From Oligoflexia bacterium (GTDB taxonomy: Bacteria > Bdellovibrionota > Bdellovibrionia > Bdellovibrionales > Bdellovibrionaceae), in the NCBI GenBank assembly GCA_016861345.1, contig BOLD01000006.1, positions 1 through 64,000 of the forward strand: a stretch of DNA of 64,000 nt, read 5' to 3'. This document shows positions 32,670 to 42,245 of this stretch, piece by piece. A program made the translations under genes and the position numbers. The stretch's first letter is position 1, and each line of letters opens with the position of its first letter. The notes under the pieces are model-generated. The model worked only from the letters and a program-made list of their open reading frames with translations. It was not told the DNA's origin and did no database searches.

Positions 32670-34697
32670 ATGACTCAACCACTTCCGATCCAAAATAAAC
32701 TTGCGGGCAATCCATCCGGAGATCTTCAATTTGCTATTCCAGTTCAAACGAAAGATGGGGTCGAGATCAATCTTGCGGACCCTCGGGCAACAAGAGCTCT
32801 GGTGGCGCTGATGGACATGAATGCGGTTATGGGCGGAGCAGCCAGTCACTATGGTGGGCCAGCCGCTTTCGCTGAGTTGATGTCTGCCCTTCATGGTTAT
32901 GCTTTTTACGACGCGAAGAAAAAGGGTCAGAACTGGTACGAGTTATACAATCTCATCAACGATGCTGGTCACTGTGAAAATGGACTTTACGCGCTGAAAG
33001 CCAATTATGGGTTTGCAGGTTTAAAATTAAATGACCTGAAAGGTTTTCGCTCTATTGAAAGTCGTCTGACCGGCCATGGAGAGTCTCATTTATTTCCAGA
33101 AGCAGTGCTCTTGAGCAACGGTCCGTTGGGATCTGCACTTCCTCAATCTCAAGGACTGGCAATGGCCGATGCTCTTGCTGGAAAAAGTCGAGTTACTGTG
33201 ACTGCGATTTCTGATGGCGCTTGCATGGAGGGCGAAGCTCGTGAAGCGATGGCTGCTATTCCTGGACTTGCAGCTCGAGGGCAGCTGGCTCCCTTTGTGA
33301 TGATTATTAGTGATAACAACACAAAACTTTCTGGTCGAATTGATAAAGAAAGTTATTCAATGGGTCCCTCATTCCAAGCCCTTGCGACTTTGGGTTGGAA
33401 ATTAGTAAAGCTTGAAGATGGCCATGATCTACGACAATGTTTTGATGTTGTTTCTGCAAGCATTGAAGAGGTTCGTCAAAATCCAAAAGTTCCCATTGCG
33501 ATTCATGCGAAAACAATTAAAGGCATCGGCACGAAAAAGACGGCAGAGTCCTCTTCTGGGGGACATGGATTTCCATTAAAGAGTCCGACAGAGCTTGGAG
33601 CTTTTCTCTCTGAAATTTACGACGGCCAATCCTATCCAGCTCTGTTTAATGAATGGATTGATGAATTAATCGCTGTCGAGAAAAAAATGAAGGCTGAGGC
33701 CAAACCCCCAGCTCAACCTGAAGAGAAAATTCAAAAAGGAATTTCTGCCGCCATGGTTAAGGCCAAGAAGGCAGGGCTTCCTGTGATTTCAATTACCTCG
33801 GATCTTCCTGGCTCAACAGGAACAGCTGAATATCGAAAAGAATTCCCGCATGACTCTTATGATTTAGGTATTGCGGAAAGCAATATGGTCTCAGCTGCGG
33901 CGGGATTTTCAAAGTGTGGTTATATTCCTGTGGTGGATACCTTTGCACAGTTTGGCGTGACGAAGGGAGCTTTACCGCTGACGATGGCCAGTATTTCCGA
34001 AGCTCCTATTATTTGTGTTTATTCTCACACAGGGTTTCAAGACGCGGCTGATGGGGCTTCTCATCAGGCTCTGACTTATTTATCAATGACAAATTCAATT
34101 CCTCATTGCGATGTTTATTGTCTGACATGCAGTGAAGAGGCCGAGGCCCTGATGACCCAAGCGCTTCATCAATTTGCTGATGCTCGAAAGTCCGGTAAGG
34201 TTCCTCGATCAACTATTTTCTTTTTAGGAAGAGAAAACTTTCCGAAGAATTTTGTTCAAGGGGCGACTTATGATTTAAACAAGGCTCAGATACTTCATGA
34301 TTCATCATCTCAGTATCCCAAGTCTGTCACCGTTTTAGCTTCCGGGTCCTTAGTTCCGCAGGCTATGCAGGCGGTAAAAGAGCTTGAGGCCCAAAAGGTC
34401 GGTGTTATTGTCGTGAATCCAGGAAATCACAATCGCCCTGATTTAAAAACAATCACGGCTTGTGTTGAAAAGACCCAAGGCCGCTTTATTACCGTTGAGG
34501 ATCACCAGGCGATCGGTGGATTGGGTCACTTGATGACTGCTGAGATTACTCAGCACCAGATGAAGAACAAGGTTCGCATTCTGGGTGTGCACGATCAGTT
34601 TGGTCAAAGTGCTTACAACGCCATTGACCTTTATAAAAAGCATAATATTGATGCTTCGAGTATTGTTCGAAATGCGCTAGAGTTAGCGAAAAGTTAG
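32670..34697 (+). CDS. tkt: transketolase
   Basis: This thiamine diphosphate enzyme exchanges two-carbon units in the pentose phosphate pathway. The 675-residue chain has an N-terminal ThDP-binding half (TGHGESHLFPEAVLLSNGPLG split by GSAL, DGACMEGEAREAMAAI, ISDNNTKLSGRID) and the pyrimidine half (DLGIAESNMVSAAAGF, YSHTGFQDAADGASHQ). It is divergent from the enteric TktA, for example SDGACMEGE in place of GDGCLMEGI. It resembles a less common transketolase branch. The ATG has AAGGGG upstream. Erythrose 4-phosphate from this enzyme feeds DAHP synthase. Confidence 0.85.
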   Translation: MTQPLPIQNKLAGNPSGDLQFAIPVQTKDGVEINLADPRATRALVALMDMNAVMGGAASHYGGPAAFAELMSALHGYAFYDAKKKGQNWYELYNLINDAGHCENGLYALKANYGFAGLKLNDLKGFRSIESRLTGHGESHLFPEAVLLSNGPLGSALPQSQGLAMADALAGKSRVTVTAISDGACMEGEAREAMAAIPGLAARGQLAPFVMIISDNNTKLSGRIDKESYSMGPSFQALATLGWKLVKLEDGHDLRQCFDVVSASIEEVRQNPKVPIAIHAKTIKGIGTKKTAESSSGGHGFPLKSPTELGAFLSEIYDGQSYPALFNEWIDELIAVEKKMKAEAKPPAQPEEKIQKGISAAMVKAKKAGLPVISITSDLPGSTGTAEYRKEFPHDSYDLGIAESNMVSAAAGFSKCGYIPVVDTFAQFGVTKGALPLTMASISEAPIICVYSHTGFQDAADGASHQALTYLSMTNSIPHCDVYCLTCSEEAEALMTQALHQFADARKSGKVPRSTIFFLGRENFPKNFVQGATYDLNKAQILHDSSSQYPKSVTVLASGSLVPQAMQAVKELEAQKVGVIVVNPGNHNRPDLKTITACVEKTQGRFITVEDHQAIGGLGHLMTAEITQHQMKNKVRILGVHDQFGQSAYNAIDLYKKHNIDASSIVRNALELAKS

Positions 34698-34707
34698 AGG
34701 TTAACCT

Positions 34708-35919
34708 TTGAAGCTCTTCAGTCGTCAGGAAAAGGCCTTGCTGGCTCTGCTGGCCTTTATGCAGTTTAGTCACATTGTGGACTTCATGATCATGATGCCC
34801 TTGGGTCCACAACTCATGCGTATGTTTGAAATCACTCCAAAGCAATTTGGTCTTTTGGTTTCCAGTTATACTTTTGCAGCAAGCTTAAGCGGATTTCTTG
34901 CCGCTTTTTTCGTGGATCGATTTGATCGTAAAAAGACAGTGCTTTTCTTTTATTCAGGCTTTGCCCTGGCAACGTTACTCTGTGCCTTAAGTCCCAACTA
35001 TTATTCATTGCTGGTTACTCGCGCGATGACCGGCGCTTTTGGTGGAATTCTGGGATCTCTCATTTTTGCTATTGTCGGAGATTCTATCGAAGCTGCTCGG
35101 CGAGGCTCCGCGATGGGGATTGTCATGGGAGCCTTTTCAATTGCATCGATTTTTGGAGTGCCATTTAGTCTTTACTTAGCGAACACTTTTTCTTGGCATG
35201 CGCCTTTTTTCTTTTTGGGACTTGTCAGTTTACTGATTGTTGGCGTGGCGGGAAAACAACTGCCTGCTGTGAATGCGCATTTGCAAAAGGGGATGAAGCA
35301 CGATTCTCCTGTTCAAACACTTTTTCGTGTAGCTACTGATTCAAATCAATTGCTTGCACTTTGCTTTTTGTTTTTACTCGTGATGGGACAGTTTACTGTG
35401 ATTCCTTTTATGAGCCCCTCGTTCGTTGCTAACGGAGGACTCTCTGAAGCCCAATTGCCACTCATTTATTTATTTGGTGGAGTTGTCTCTATGGTAACAT
35501 CTCCTCTTGTTGGAAGAGCCGCAGATAAATATGGAAAAAAAAGAGTGTTTACTATTGGCGCTTTAGGCTCGATTATTCCTCTCTATCTCATCACCAATAT
35601 GGGGCCCTCTTCTGTTTATTATTTGATTCCTGTTTCTTGTCTGTTTTTCCTTGGTATGGGAGCACGGATGGTGCCAGCAATGTCGATGGTGACATCAACA
35701 GTGAAAATGCAATATCGAGGAAGCTTCATGAGCCTTTCTAGTTCAACTCAGCAAATGTCAGCTGCTTTTGCCTCGTTTATTGCAGGTCTTATTGTTGTGA
35801 AATCAGAGACAGGGACTCTCGAAAATTATGATATTGTTGGTTATATTGCGATCATTGGGACGATCTTAGCTGTTTTGGCTGCACGGATGATGAAATCCGT
35901 TGAAGCTCACGGAGAGTAG
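34708..35919 (+). CDS. MFS transporter
   Basis: The 403-residue protein has twelve hydrophobic segments and MFS signatures: FVDRFDRKKTVLFF in loop 2-3, GIVMGAFSIASIFGVPF and GRAADKYGKKRVF in loop 8-9. It resembles the DHA1/arabinose-efflux drug:proton antiporter group. The start is TTG at 34708 with AGAGG upstream. It follows tkt by ten bases and may share its mRNA. The substrate is unknown. It converges on the methyltransferase fusion at 35923. Confidence 0.85.
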   Translation: MKLFSRQEKALLALLAFMQFSHIVDFMIMMPLGPQLMRMFEITPKQFGLLVSSYTFAASLSGFLAAFFVDRFDRKKTVLFFYSGFALATLLCALSPNYYSLLVTRAMTGAFGGILGSLIFAIVGDSIEAARRGSAMGIVMGAFSIASIFGVPFSLYLANTFSWHAPFFFLGLVSLLIVGVAGKQLPAVNAHLQKGMKHDSPVQTLFRVATDSNQLLALCFLFLLVMGQFTVIPFMSPSFVANGGLSEAQLPLIYLFGGVVSMVTSPLVGRAADKYGKKRVFTIGALGSIIPLYLITNMGPSSVYYLIPVSCLFFLGMGARMVPAMSMVTSTVKMQYRGSFMSLSSSTQQMSAAFASFIAGLIVVKSETGTLENYDIVGYIAIIGTILAVLAARMMKSVEAHGE

Positions 35920-35922
35920 GTT

Positions 35923-36954
35923 TTATTTCATCTGAGCGTAGACAAGAAGCTCTTTTCCATTTCTATTTTGAATGGACTGGTGCCATCGGCCCCAGAAAAT
36001 AAAATGAAAATATTTTTTTAATCGCTCACGAAGTTCCCACTCTGTGCCACCAAAAGGTGGCGCGGATCTTCGTTCCATAGCAAAGAAGACTCCGAGCAAG
36101 TGGCCACCAGGGCTTAATAGGCGGCGCCAAGTTTTAACCAATTCGTTTCGGCGTTCAGGCTGAATGGCGCAGTAACAGGTGTGTTCAAAGATCACATCAA
36201 ACTGACCTGAATATTCTTGTCCAAGAGTGAAAACGTCAGATTCAATAAAGGTGAGATTGGTAAGATGACCGTACTTTGACCGTGCTCGCTGAAGAGCCTC
36301 TGGTGAAATATCAATAGCAGTGACAAGATGTCCAGCTTGAGCGAAAAAAGCGGCATCGTTTCCTGATCCGCATCCAAGGACAAGCACTCTGGACTTTGAA
36401 ATTTTCAGTCGCGGGAGCATATCCACAAGCGCGGGTGCGGGTTGATTGAGCTCCCATCGAGGTTCCTCAGTCTGATAGATCTTCGTCCAAAACTGTTCTT
36501 TCGATATTTCAGGATCAGAGGTCATCCACGGAGTAACAGATATTTTTTTCCCATTTAGTGTGATGGAGTCATCATCATACTCATCAGCAATTCGAAAAAG
36601 TTCCGCCTGAGCCTTTCGAGTGAGAACAAAGGGAACTCCATTAACAGCCACACCATGAAAGCGGTCCCATTCGTCTACGGTGAAAGTGGTGGGATTAAAT
36701 TTGAACTCGACAAAATAGGGCAGTTGAATTTTCCACTCAGAATCAGTTTTCAAAATTTGTTGGACAACGTAAGGTTCATCAAAGGCTTCAACAAAGACTT
36801 GTGTGCCTGCAAGCTCAGAGACAAAGGCTCCATTCTCGTGGATGCGAATATTTTTAAGAAGTTCGGCGCCGACTAAGGGATCTGTGACGCGGACTTCTCC
36901 GAAGAGGGGGAAGCCCTCTTCATCAATCGCGACATATTTATCTGGAAGCGACAT
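35923..36954 (-). CDS. SAM methyltransferase (TPMT-like) fused to a DUF1285-like N-terminal domain
   Basis: The C-terminal half (about 165-343) is a class I methyltransferase: EPRWELNQPAPALVDMLP, motif I VLVLGCGSGNDAAFFA, IDISPEALQRA, FDVIFEHTCYCAI. These match the thiopurine/thiocyanate methyltransferase-like family. The first 150 residues (AIDEEGFPLFGEVRVTDPLV, VFVEAFDEPYVV) resemble the DUF1285 fold, which is an unusual partner; this part of the call is tentative. It lies zero bases before the minus-strand gene at 36955, so the two may be co-expressed. Confidence 0.75.
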   Translation of the reverse strand: MSLPDKYVAIDEEGFPLFGEVRVTDPLVGAELLKNIRIHENGAFVSELAGTQVFVEAFDEPYVVQQILKTDSEWKIQLPYFVEFKFNPTTFTVDEWDRFHGVAVNGVPFVLTRKAQAELFRIADEYDDDSITLNGKKISVTPWMTSDPEISKEQFWTKIYQTEEPRWELNQPAPALVDMLPRLKISKSRVLVLGCGSGNDAAFFAQAGHLVTAIDISPEALQRARSKYGHLTNLTFIESDVFTLGQEYSGQFDVIFEHTCYCAIQPERRNELVKTWRRLLSPGGHLLGVFFAMERRSAPPFGGTEWELRERLKKYFHFIFWGRWHQSIQNRNGKELLVYAQMK

Positions 36955-37368
36955 TTATTTTGATTCGCCAGTTGAAACAAGAAGGGCATCTTCAAACACA
37001 ATGACATCATTTGTGGTTTTCACTTGAGTCAGAGCCCACTTTTCAACTCCAGGCTCGCCGTCTTCTTGACGCTCGAGAAGACCGTTTCCAGTAATTTGAA
37101 CATTGGCAGTGCCCTGATTGTCAGTGTCTTTAAAAGAGTAAGTGAAGTGGGCACGGATGCGATTTCCCATAAGAAGCTCAGTCCAAACCTTTTCAACCTT
37201 GATGTCCAGGGCTGTCGGTTTTTTTGCTTGAACTGTTTCAACGATGAGCCCAGAGAGGCGCTGCTGTATGCCGGAGTGCGTCTCGAATGAAACACCTTGT
37301 TTCGTGTGGATAACGTTCCAAGTCCAAATCAAAACGACGGCGAAAAAGACCACACTTAAATATTTCAT
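36955..37368 (-). CDS. small membrane-anchored protein of unknown function
   Basis: The 137-residue protein has an N-terminal hydrophobic signal or anchor (about 1-20) and a beta-rich periplasmic part (LMGNRIRAHFTYSFKDTDN, then TANVQITGNG). The ATG has GAGG upstream. It is immediately upstream of the methyltransferase fusion on the same strand. I do not recognise a family. Confidence 0.65.
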   Translation of the reverse strand: MKYLSVVFFAVVLIWTWNVIHTKQGVSFETHSGIQQRLSGLIVETVQAKKPTALDIKVEKVWTELLMGNRIRAHFTYSFKDTDNQGTANVQITGNGLLERQEDGEPGVEKWALTQVKTTNDVIVFEDALLVSTGESK

Positions 37369-37418
37369 CGCTTCCTCCCTTGAATATCTGCTCGATATCA
37401 GCTTAATTCCTAATAACC

Positions 37419-37982
37419 ATGAGATTACGCGATTTTCAACAGAATCTAGATAAAAAGTTCCAAAGCAACATCAATAAGATAACTAATCTTGTTGAAGAGG
37501 TCGCTGGTCACTTAGAAACTCCGACGCCAAAAGCTGCCTTGAACTTCGCGTTAGAGTTATTGAAACCCTATCTGCGATCGATTGATTTAAGAACCAGTCG
37601 ACTTTCGCCTACTCATGTTGAAGTCATTGTTCCAAATAAAAAAAAGAATCTCAATGAAAATGAGGAAGTCGACGAAGGCATTTTATTGTCATCAGCCATA
37701 TACGCGGCAGAACTGCTCTGGAAGAAAAAACAGCCTGAGGGTGGTTCTACATTGCGAATGACCTCTGCACAAATTGAGATTTTAAAGCCACGCAAAACTC
37801 ATCTTCGGCTTAGAACTGAGCTGAGCTTGATTGCTCGAGAGGCCATCTTTGCCGAGCTAGCTGAGAAAAATGAATCTCACCAGGATTTTACAGTGCAAAT
37901 TTACGATGCCGAAGATCAAATCGTGGGTCAGATATTCTTAAAAATTACCCTTCATTACCAACCCGTTTTGAAATGGAAATAA
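37419..37982 (+). CDS. unknown protein, possible hotdog-fold (DUF4442-like) first gene of the leucine operon
   Basis: The 187-residue protein has a helical first part (about 1-60) and a beta-rich end. The end pattern, TELSLIAREAIFAELAEKN then FTVQIYDAEDQIVGQIFLK, resembles the central strands of hotdog thioesterases of the DUF4442 type. This is a weak inference. It starts three bases ahead of mccB in an operon of acyl-CoA enzymes, so an acyl-CoA-related job is plausible. No catalytic residue can be named. Confidence 0.6.
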   Translation: MRLRDFQQNLDKKFQSNINKITNLVEEVAGHLETPTPKAALNFALELLKPYLRSIDLRTSRLSPTHVEVIVPNKKKNLNENEEVDEGILLSSAIYAAELLWKKKQPEGGSTLRMTSAQIEILKPRKTHLRLRTELSLIAREAIFAELAEKNESHQDFTVQIYDAEDQIVGQIFLKITLHYQPVLKWK

Positions 37983-37985
37983 ACT

Positions 37986-39593
37986 ATGGAAGTCATTCAA
38001 AGTGAAATAGATGTTCACTCGCCAGAATTTAAAGCAAACAAAGAAGCAATGCTTTCTTCAGTGGACCTTTTTCGTGACCGTCTAGCCCAAGTAAAATTAG
38101 GTGGCGGCGCTGATGCCATTTCAAAACACAAATCAAGAGGAAAGCTAACCGCTCGAGAGCGGATCGAAGCTTTAGTTGATGCGGGAACTTCCTTTTTAGA
38201 ATTTTCGACACTAGCTGCCTGGGACATGTACGAAGGACAAGCTCCCTCGGCGGGTGTGATTACAGGAATTGGAGTCGTCTCTGGTCAGGAATGCATCATT
38301 GTTGCCAATGATGCCACAGTCAAAGGTGGAACTTATTACCCCATGACTGTGAAAAAGCATTTACGGGCTCAAGAGATTGCTTATGAAAATGGTCTGCCTT
38401 GTATTTATTTGGTGGACAGTGGGGGAGCATTTTTGCCTCTGCAGTCGGAAGTTTTTCCTGATCGCGATCACTTTGGACGAATTTTTTATAATCAAGCGCG
38501 TATGTCGGCAGCGGGGATTCCTCAGATTGCTGTTGTGATGGGTTCATGCACCGCAGGTGGAGCTTACGTTCCTGCGATGTCTGATGAAAACGTGATCGTG
38601 AAGGATAATGGAACTATCTTCTTGGGTGGGCCACCGCTTGTGAAGGCAGCTACGGGTGAAGAGGTTTCAGCCCAAGATTTGGGTGGAGCCTATGTTCACT
38701 GCGAAATCAGTGGAGTGACTGATCACTTTGCTGAAAACGATGAGCATGCAATTCACATTACTCGTCAGATTGTTTCTCATTTGAATAAGAAAAAAGCTGT
38801 TGTCATGAAAACAATGACGGTCGAAGAACCACTGTATGACACAAAGGAAATTTACGGTGTGATTTCAAAAGATCCAAAGGTTCCCTACAATGTGCGAGAA
38901 ATCATTGCTCGCATTGTGGATGGATCACGTTTTCATGAATTCAAAGCAGGGTATGGAACGACATTGGTATGTGGTTTTGCTCATATCTGGGGATACCCTG
39001 TGGGTATTGTCGCCAACAATGGAGTTCTCTTTAGCGAAAGTGCATTGAAGGCGACACATTTCATTGAGCTCTGTGAGCAACGTGAAGTTCCACTAATTTT
39101 CTTGCAAAACATTACGGGCTTTATGGTGGGACAAAAATACGAAAATGAGGGGATTGCCAAGCACGGAGCGAAAATGGTGATGGCCGTTTCCAATGCTCGT
39201 GTTCCGAAGTTCACAGTGGTCATTGGCGGCTCTTATGGTGCTGGTAATTACGGAATGTGTGGCAGAGCTTATCAACCTCGACAGATGTGGATGTGGCCAA
39301 ACGCAAAAATTTCAGTTATGGGTGGCGAGCAGGCAGCGAATGTTCTTCTCACTGTGAAAATGGACCAGATGGCCGCAAAAAATCAAAAAATGTCTCCTGA
39401 AGAGCAAGCTCAATTCAAAAAGCCAACTCTTGATAAATATGAACACGAGAGTTCTGCTTATTATGCATCTGCTCGAATTTGGGATGATGGAATTATTGAC
39501 CCAGCAGATACTCGACGAGTTTTGGCATTGGGAATTGCAGCAAGTTTAAACAAGTCTTGGGGTGAAAAATCTCAAGGCGTCTTAAGGATGTAA
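37986..39593 (+). CDS. mccB: 3-methylcrotonyl-CoA carboxylase, carboxyltransferase subunit
   Basis: This subunit moves the carboxyl group from carboxybiotin to 3-methylcrotonyl-CoA in leucine breakdown. The 535-residue length and the pattern [45 protein letters not shown] (split across a normal spacing), [31 protein letters not shown] and [23 protein letters not shown] match the MCC beta type better than propionyl-CoA or acetyl-CoA carboxylase. The operon context (hydratase, biotin carboxylase, HMG-CoA lyase) fits. Confidence 0.93.
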   Translation: MEVIQSEIDVHSPEFKANKEAMLSSVDLFRDRLAQVKLGGGADAISKHKSRGKLTARERIEALVDAGTSFLEFSTLAAWDMYEGQAPSAGVITGIGVVSGQECIIVANDATVKGGTYYPMTVKKHLRAQEIAYENGLPCIYLVDSGGAFLPLQSEVFPDRDHFGRIFYNQARMSAAGIPQIAVVMGSCTAGGAYVPAMSDENVIVKDNGTIFLGGPPLVKAATGEEVSAQDLGGAYVHCEISGVTDHFAENDEHAIHITRQIVSHLNKKKAVVMKTMTVEEPLYDTKEIYGVISKDPKVPYNVREIIARIVDGSRFHEFKAGYGTTLVCGFAHIWGYPVGIVANNGVLFSESALKATHFIELCEQREVPLIFLQNITGFMVGQKYENEGIAKHGAKMVMAVSNARVPKFTVVIGGSYGAGNYGMCGRAYQPRQMWMWPNAKISVMGGEQAANVLLTVKMDQMAAKNQKMSPEEQAQFKKPTLDKYEHESSAYYASARIWDDGIIDPADTRRVLALGIAASLNKSWGEKSQGVLRM

Positions 39594-39595
39594 GA

Positions 39596-40375
39596 ATGAG
39601 CTTAGTTCAAGTTACAGAATCTCAATCCATTGCGACCGTCACTCTTCATAGACCTGATCTTCGCAATGCCTTTAATCCAGAAATGATTTCTCAAATCACA
39701 AAGGCCTTTCGCCAGTTCTCAGCAAGTTCAGGTATTCGAGCTATAGTTCTAAGGGGATCAGGTAAAGTTTTTTGTGCTGGCGGGGATTTGAGCTGGATGC
39801 AAGAGATGGTGAACTACGATTTTGCCCAGAATAAAAAAGACGCTGAAATATTATTTGAAATGTTTCAAGCAATTTTAACATGTCCACTTCCGGTGATTTG
39901 TGTTGTCCACGGGGCCGCCTTTGGCGGCGCCTTGGGATTGATTGCAGCCTCAGACTACGTCATTTGCGAAGAGAAAACTCAGTTGTGTTTTAGCGAAGTC
40001 AAACTGGGTATTGCACCAGCAGTGATCAGTACTTTTGTTCTTCAAAAATCAAATTTGGGCCTTGTAGGACCGGCAATGTTGACAGGTCATCCTTTTACGG
40101 CAGCTGACGCAAAGATTATGGGACTTGTTCATGATATCTGTGATGAAGAATCACTGAATGATAAAATTTTAACAGCATGCCAGTGGTTTCGCGACAGCGG
40201 ACCAGAGGCCGTCCGCGCCACAAAAAAACTGATTCATGAAATTTCAGGGGCATCGCCCGCTCAGGCCAAAGACGCTGTGACTCAGGTTATTGCAGAGAGA
40301 AGAGTCAGTGCCGAGGGGCAAGAGGGGCTCAAGAGCTTTCTTGAAAAAAGAAAACCTTCTTGGAGGCTTTCATGA
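39596..40375 (+). CDS. liuC: enoyl-CoA hydratase, likely methylglutaconyl-CoA hydratase
   Basis: The 259-residue crotonase-fold protein carries the oxyanion motifs GSGKVFCAGGDLSWMQ and HGAAFGGALGLIAASD, plus the acid region EVKLGIAPAVIS. In the operon between the MCC subunits it should hydrate 3-methylglutaconyl-CoA to HMG-CoA. The substrate is inferred from context; the fold itself is certain. The ATG is two bases after the mccB stop and its own stop overlaps mccA (ATGA). Confidence 0.88.
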   Translation: MSLVQVTESQSIATVTLHRPDLRNAFNPEMISQITKAFRQFSASSGIRAIVLRGSGKVFCAGGDLSWMQEMVNYDFAQNKKDAEILFEMFQAILTCPLPVICVVHGAAFGGALGLIAASDYVICEEKTQLCFSEVKLGIAPAVISTFVLQKSNLGLVGPAMLTGHPFTAADAKIMGLVHDICDEESLNDKILTACQWFRDSGPEAVRATKKLIHEISGASPAQAKDAVTQVIAERRVSAEGQEGLKSFLEKRKPSWRLS

Positions 40376-41859
40376 AGCCACAAAAAATTACTCGTATTGC
40401 GATCGCCAATCGTGGCGAGGTCGCTGTTCGAATCATTAAAGCTTGTGAAGAGATGGGAATTGAAACAGTTCTTCTTCACTCTGAAGTTGATATGGGAACT
40501 CGGGCTTATCGAATGGCGACAAAGACGATTTGTATTGGCCCCGCTCCCACATCAGAAAGCTATCTCAATATTCAGGCGAACATTGATGGGGCTTTGGCTG
40601 GTGGAGCTCAAGCGGTTCATCCGGGTTTTGGTTTTTTATCTGAGAATGCAGATTTCGCTCAAGCCTGTATGGACGCGGGTTTAATTTTTATTGGTCCTTC
40701 ACCAAAGGCGACGCGCACTCTTGGGGATAAGGTGAACTGCAAAGCTTTGGCGCAAAAATTAGGACTTCCCCTTGTGCCAGGATATCAAGGCGCAAACCAA
40801 GAGCTTAAGCATCTGATTCACGAGGCTGAGAGAATTGGATTTCCTTGCATCGTGAAAGCTGCTGCGGGCGGCGGTGGTCGAGGCATGAAAGTGCTGAGAA
40901 CAAAAGAAGAGGCGGGAGAATTGATCGAGTCCGCTCAGCGTGAAGCTCAATCGGCCTTTGGCTCCGCGCAAGTTTTCTTGGAAAAATATTTAGATAGGGC
41001 AAAGCATATTGAGTTTCAAATTTTTGGCGATGCGAGCGGAAAGGTGCATAACCTTTTTGACCGCGAGTGCTCGGTGCAAAGGCGTCACCAGAAAATAATT
41101 GAAGAGGCCATTTCTCCATCTCTGACGCCAGAGACGCGAAAGAAAATGGGAGAGGCCGCCTGTTTGATCGCCGAAAGTGCTGGATATCAAGGTGCCGGCA
41201 CGGTTGAATTTTTATATCAAGACGGAGAATTTTATTTACTTGAAGTGAACACAAGACTTCAGGTCGAGCACCCTGTCACAGAAATGGTTGTGGGAGTGGA
41301 TTTGGTGAAAGCTCAGATTCTGACAGCTCAGGGTGAGCCGGTTTTCAACTCGAAAAATCCGATGATTCCTCGGGGACATTCAATTGAGTGTCGATTGTAC
41401 GCTGAAAACCCTTACTTGGGCGGAGTGCCCAGCACCGGAGTGCTTGGAAAAGTGGAGTGGCCAGAGGGGCCAGGGCGACGATATGAGTATGGCTTTGAAG
41501 AAGGAGATGAGATCACTTCTTTCTATGATCCTATGATTGCCAAAGTGATTGTATGGGATGAGACCCGCCCAAGAGCCATTCAAAAAATGATTCGCGTTTT
41601 AAAAGATTCCGTTGTCTTTGGAGTGCACACGAACATTCCTTACTTGATTGAAATCCTTTCTCACCCAGAATTTGTATCTGGCGAAATGACAACACGATTT
41701 ATTGAAAAGCATTTCTCTGAGCCACTGCAAGTTCAGGTATTAACGGAACAAGAAAAGCAAATTGCAGAAGAAGTGGCAAAACAACTGGCTCCAACTGCAG
41801 CAGAAAATAGAATAATATCAGAAACGTCTCCGTTTCAAACTTTCTGGAGGGGCATCTGA
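40372..41859 (+). CDS. mccA: 3-methylcrotonyl-CoA carboxylase, biotin carboxylase subunit (without carrier domain)
   Basis: This subunit carboxylates biotin using ATP and bicarbonate. From the ATG at 40372 (GGAGG six bases before) it has 495 residues. It shows IAIANRGEVAVRIIKACEE, HPGFGFLSENADFA, VKAAAGGGGRGMKV (ATP-grasp loop), RDCSVQRRHQKIIEE-like ECSVQRRHQKIIEEA and EVNTRLQVEHPVTE. Usual MCC alpha chains are about 650 residues with a biotin domain; here the biotin part is a separate gene starting at its stop. A TTG at 40360 is in frame but lacks support. Confidence 0.92.
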   Translation: MKPQKITRIAIANRGEVAVRIIKACEEMGIETVLLHSEVDMGTRAYRMATKTICIGPAPTSESYLNIQANIDGALAGGAQAVHPGFGFLSENADFAQACMDAGLIFIGPSPKATRTLGDKVNCKALAQKLGLPLVPGYQGANQELKHLIHEAERIGFPCIVKAAAGGGGRGMKVLRTKEEAGELIESAQREAQSAFGSAQVFLEKYLDRAKHIEFQIFGDASGKVHNLFDRECSVQRRHQKIIEEAISPSLTPETRKKMGEAACLIAESAGYQGAGTVEFLYQDGEFYLLEVNTRLQVEHPVTEMVVGVDLVKAQILTAQGEPVFNSKNPMIPRGHSIECRLYAENPYLGGVPSTGVLGKVEWPEGPGRRYEYGFEEGDEITSFYDPMIAKVIVWDETRPRAIQKMIRVLKDSVVFGVHTNIPYLIEILSHPEFVSGEMTTRFIEKHFSEPLQVQVLTEQEKQIAEEVAKQLAPTAAENRIISETSPFQTFWRGI

Positions 41860-42245
41860 TGATCACTCAAGTGACAATCAATGGAAAAACAATTCCTGTT
41901 CTGGCCCAAAAAGTAAAAGGCCAAATTTGGATTCACTTCAATGGGCGAACTTTTCAATACGAAGATGAATCAAAGAAGAAATTTGGATCTCAATCCAGTC
42001 AAACGGGTCATGCCGGGGATATTCTTGCTCCCATGCCCGGCAAGGTAACAAAAATTCTGAAGCAAGCCGGTGATTCTGTATCTAAGGGCGAAGCGGTCAT
42101 TGTGATGGAAGCTATGAAGATGGAATACACGCTCAAATCTGACGGTGATGGGGTCATTCAGAAAATTGGTTGTAAACTTGGTGAGCAAGTGAGCTTAGGA
42201 AAAGTTCTTGCCCATATTGATCCCAAAAAAGAGGGCCAGGCATGA
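41859..42245 (+). CDS. biotin carboxyl carrier protein of the methylcrotonyl-CoA carboxylase
   Basis: The 128-residue protein has a C-terminal biotinyl domain with VIVMEAMKMEY, where K87 is the biotinylated lysine, and the paired motif ILAPMPGKVTKIL at about 55-67. The N-terminal 45 residues resemble the BT-like linker of acyl-CoA carboxylase alpha chains. Its ATG shares one base with the mccA stop (TGATG), so this seems to be the split-off carrier domain of MccA. It would work with MccA and MccB as a three-part enzyme. Confidence 0.9.
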   Translation: MITQVTINGKTIPVLAQKVKGQIWIHFNGRTFQYEDESKKKFGSQSSQTGHAGDILAPMPGKVTKILKQAGDSVSKGEAVIVMEAMKMEYTLKSDGDGVIQKIGCKLGEQVSLGKVLAHIDPKKEGQA

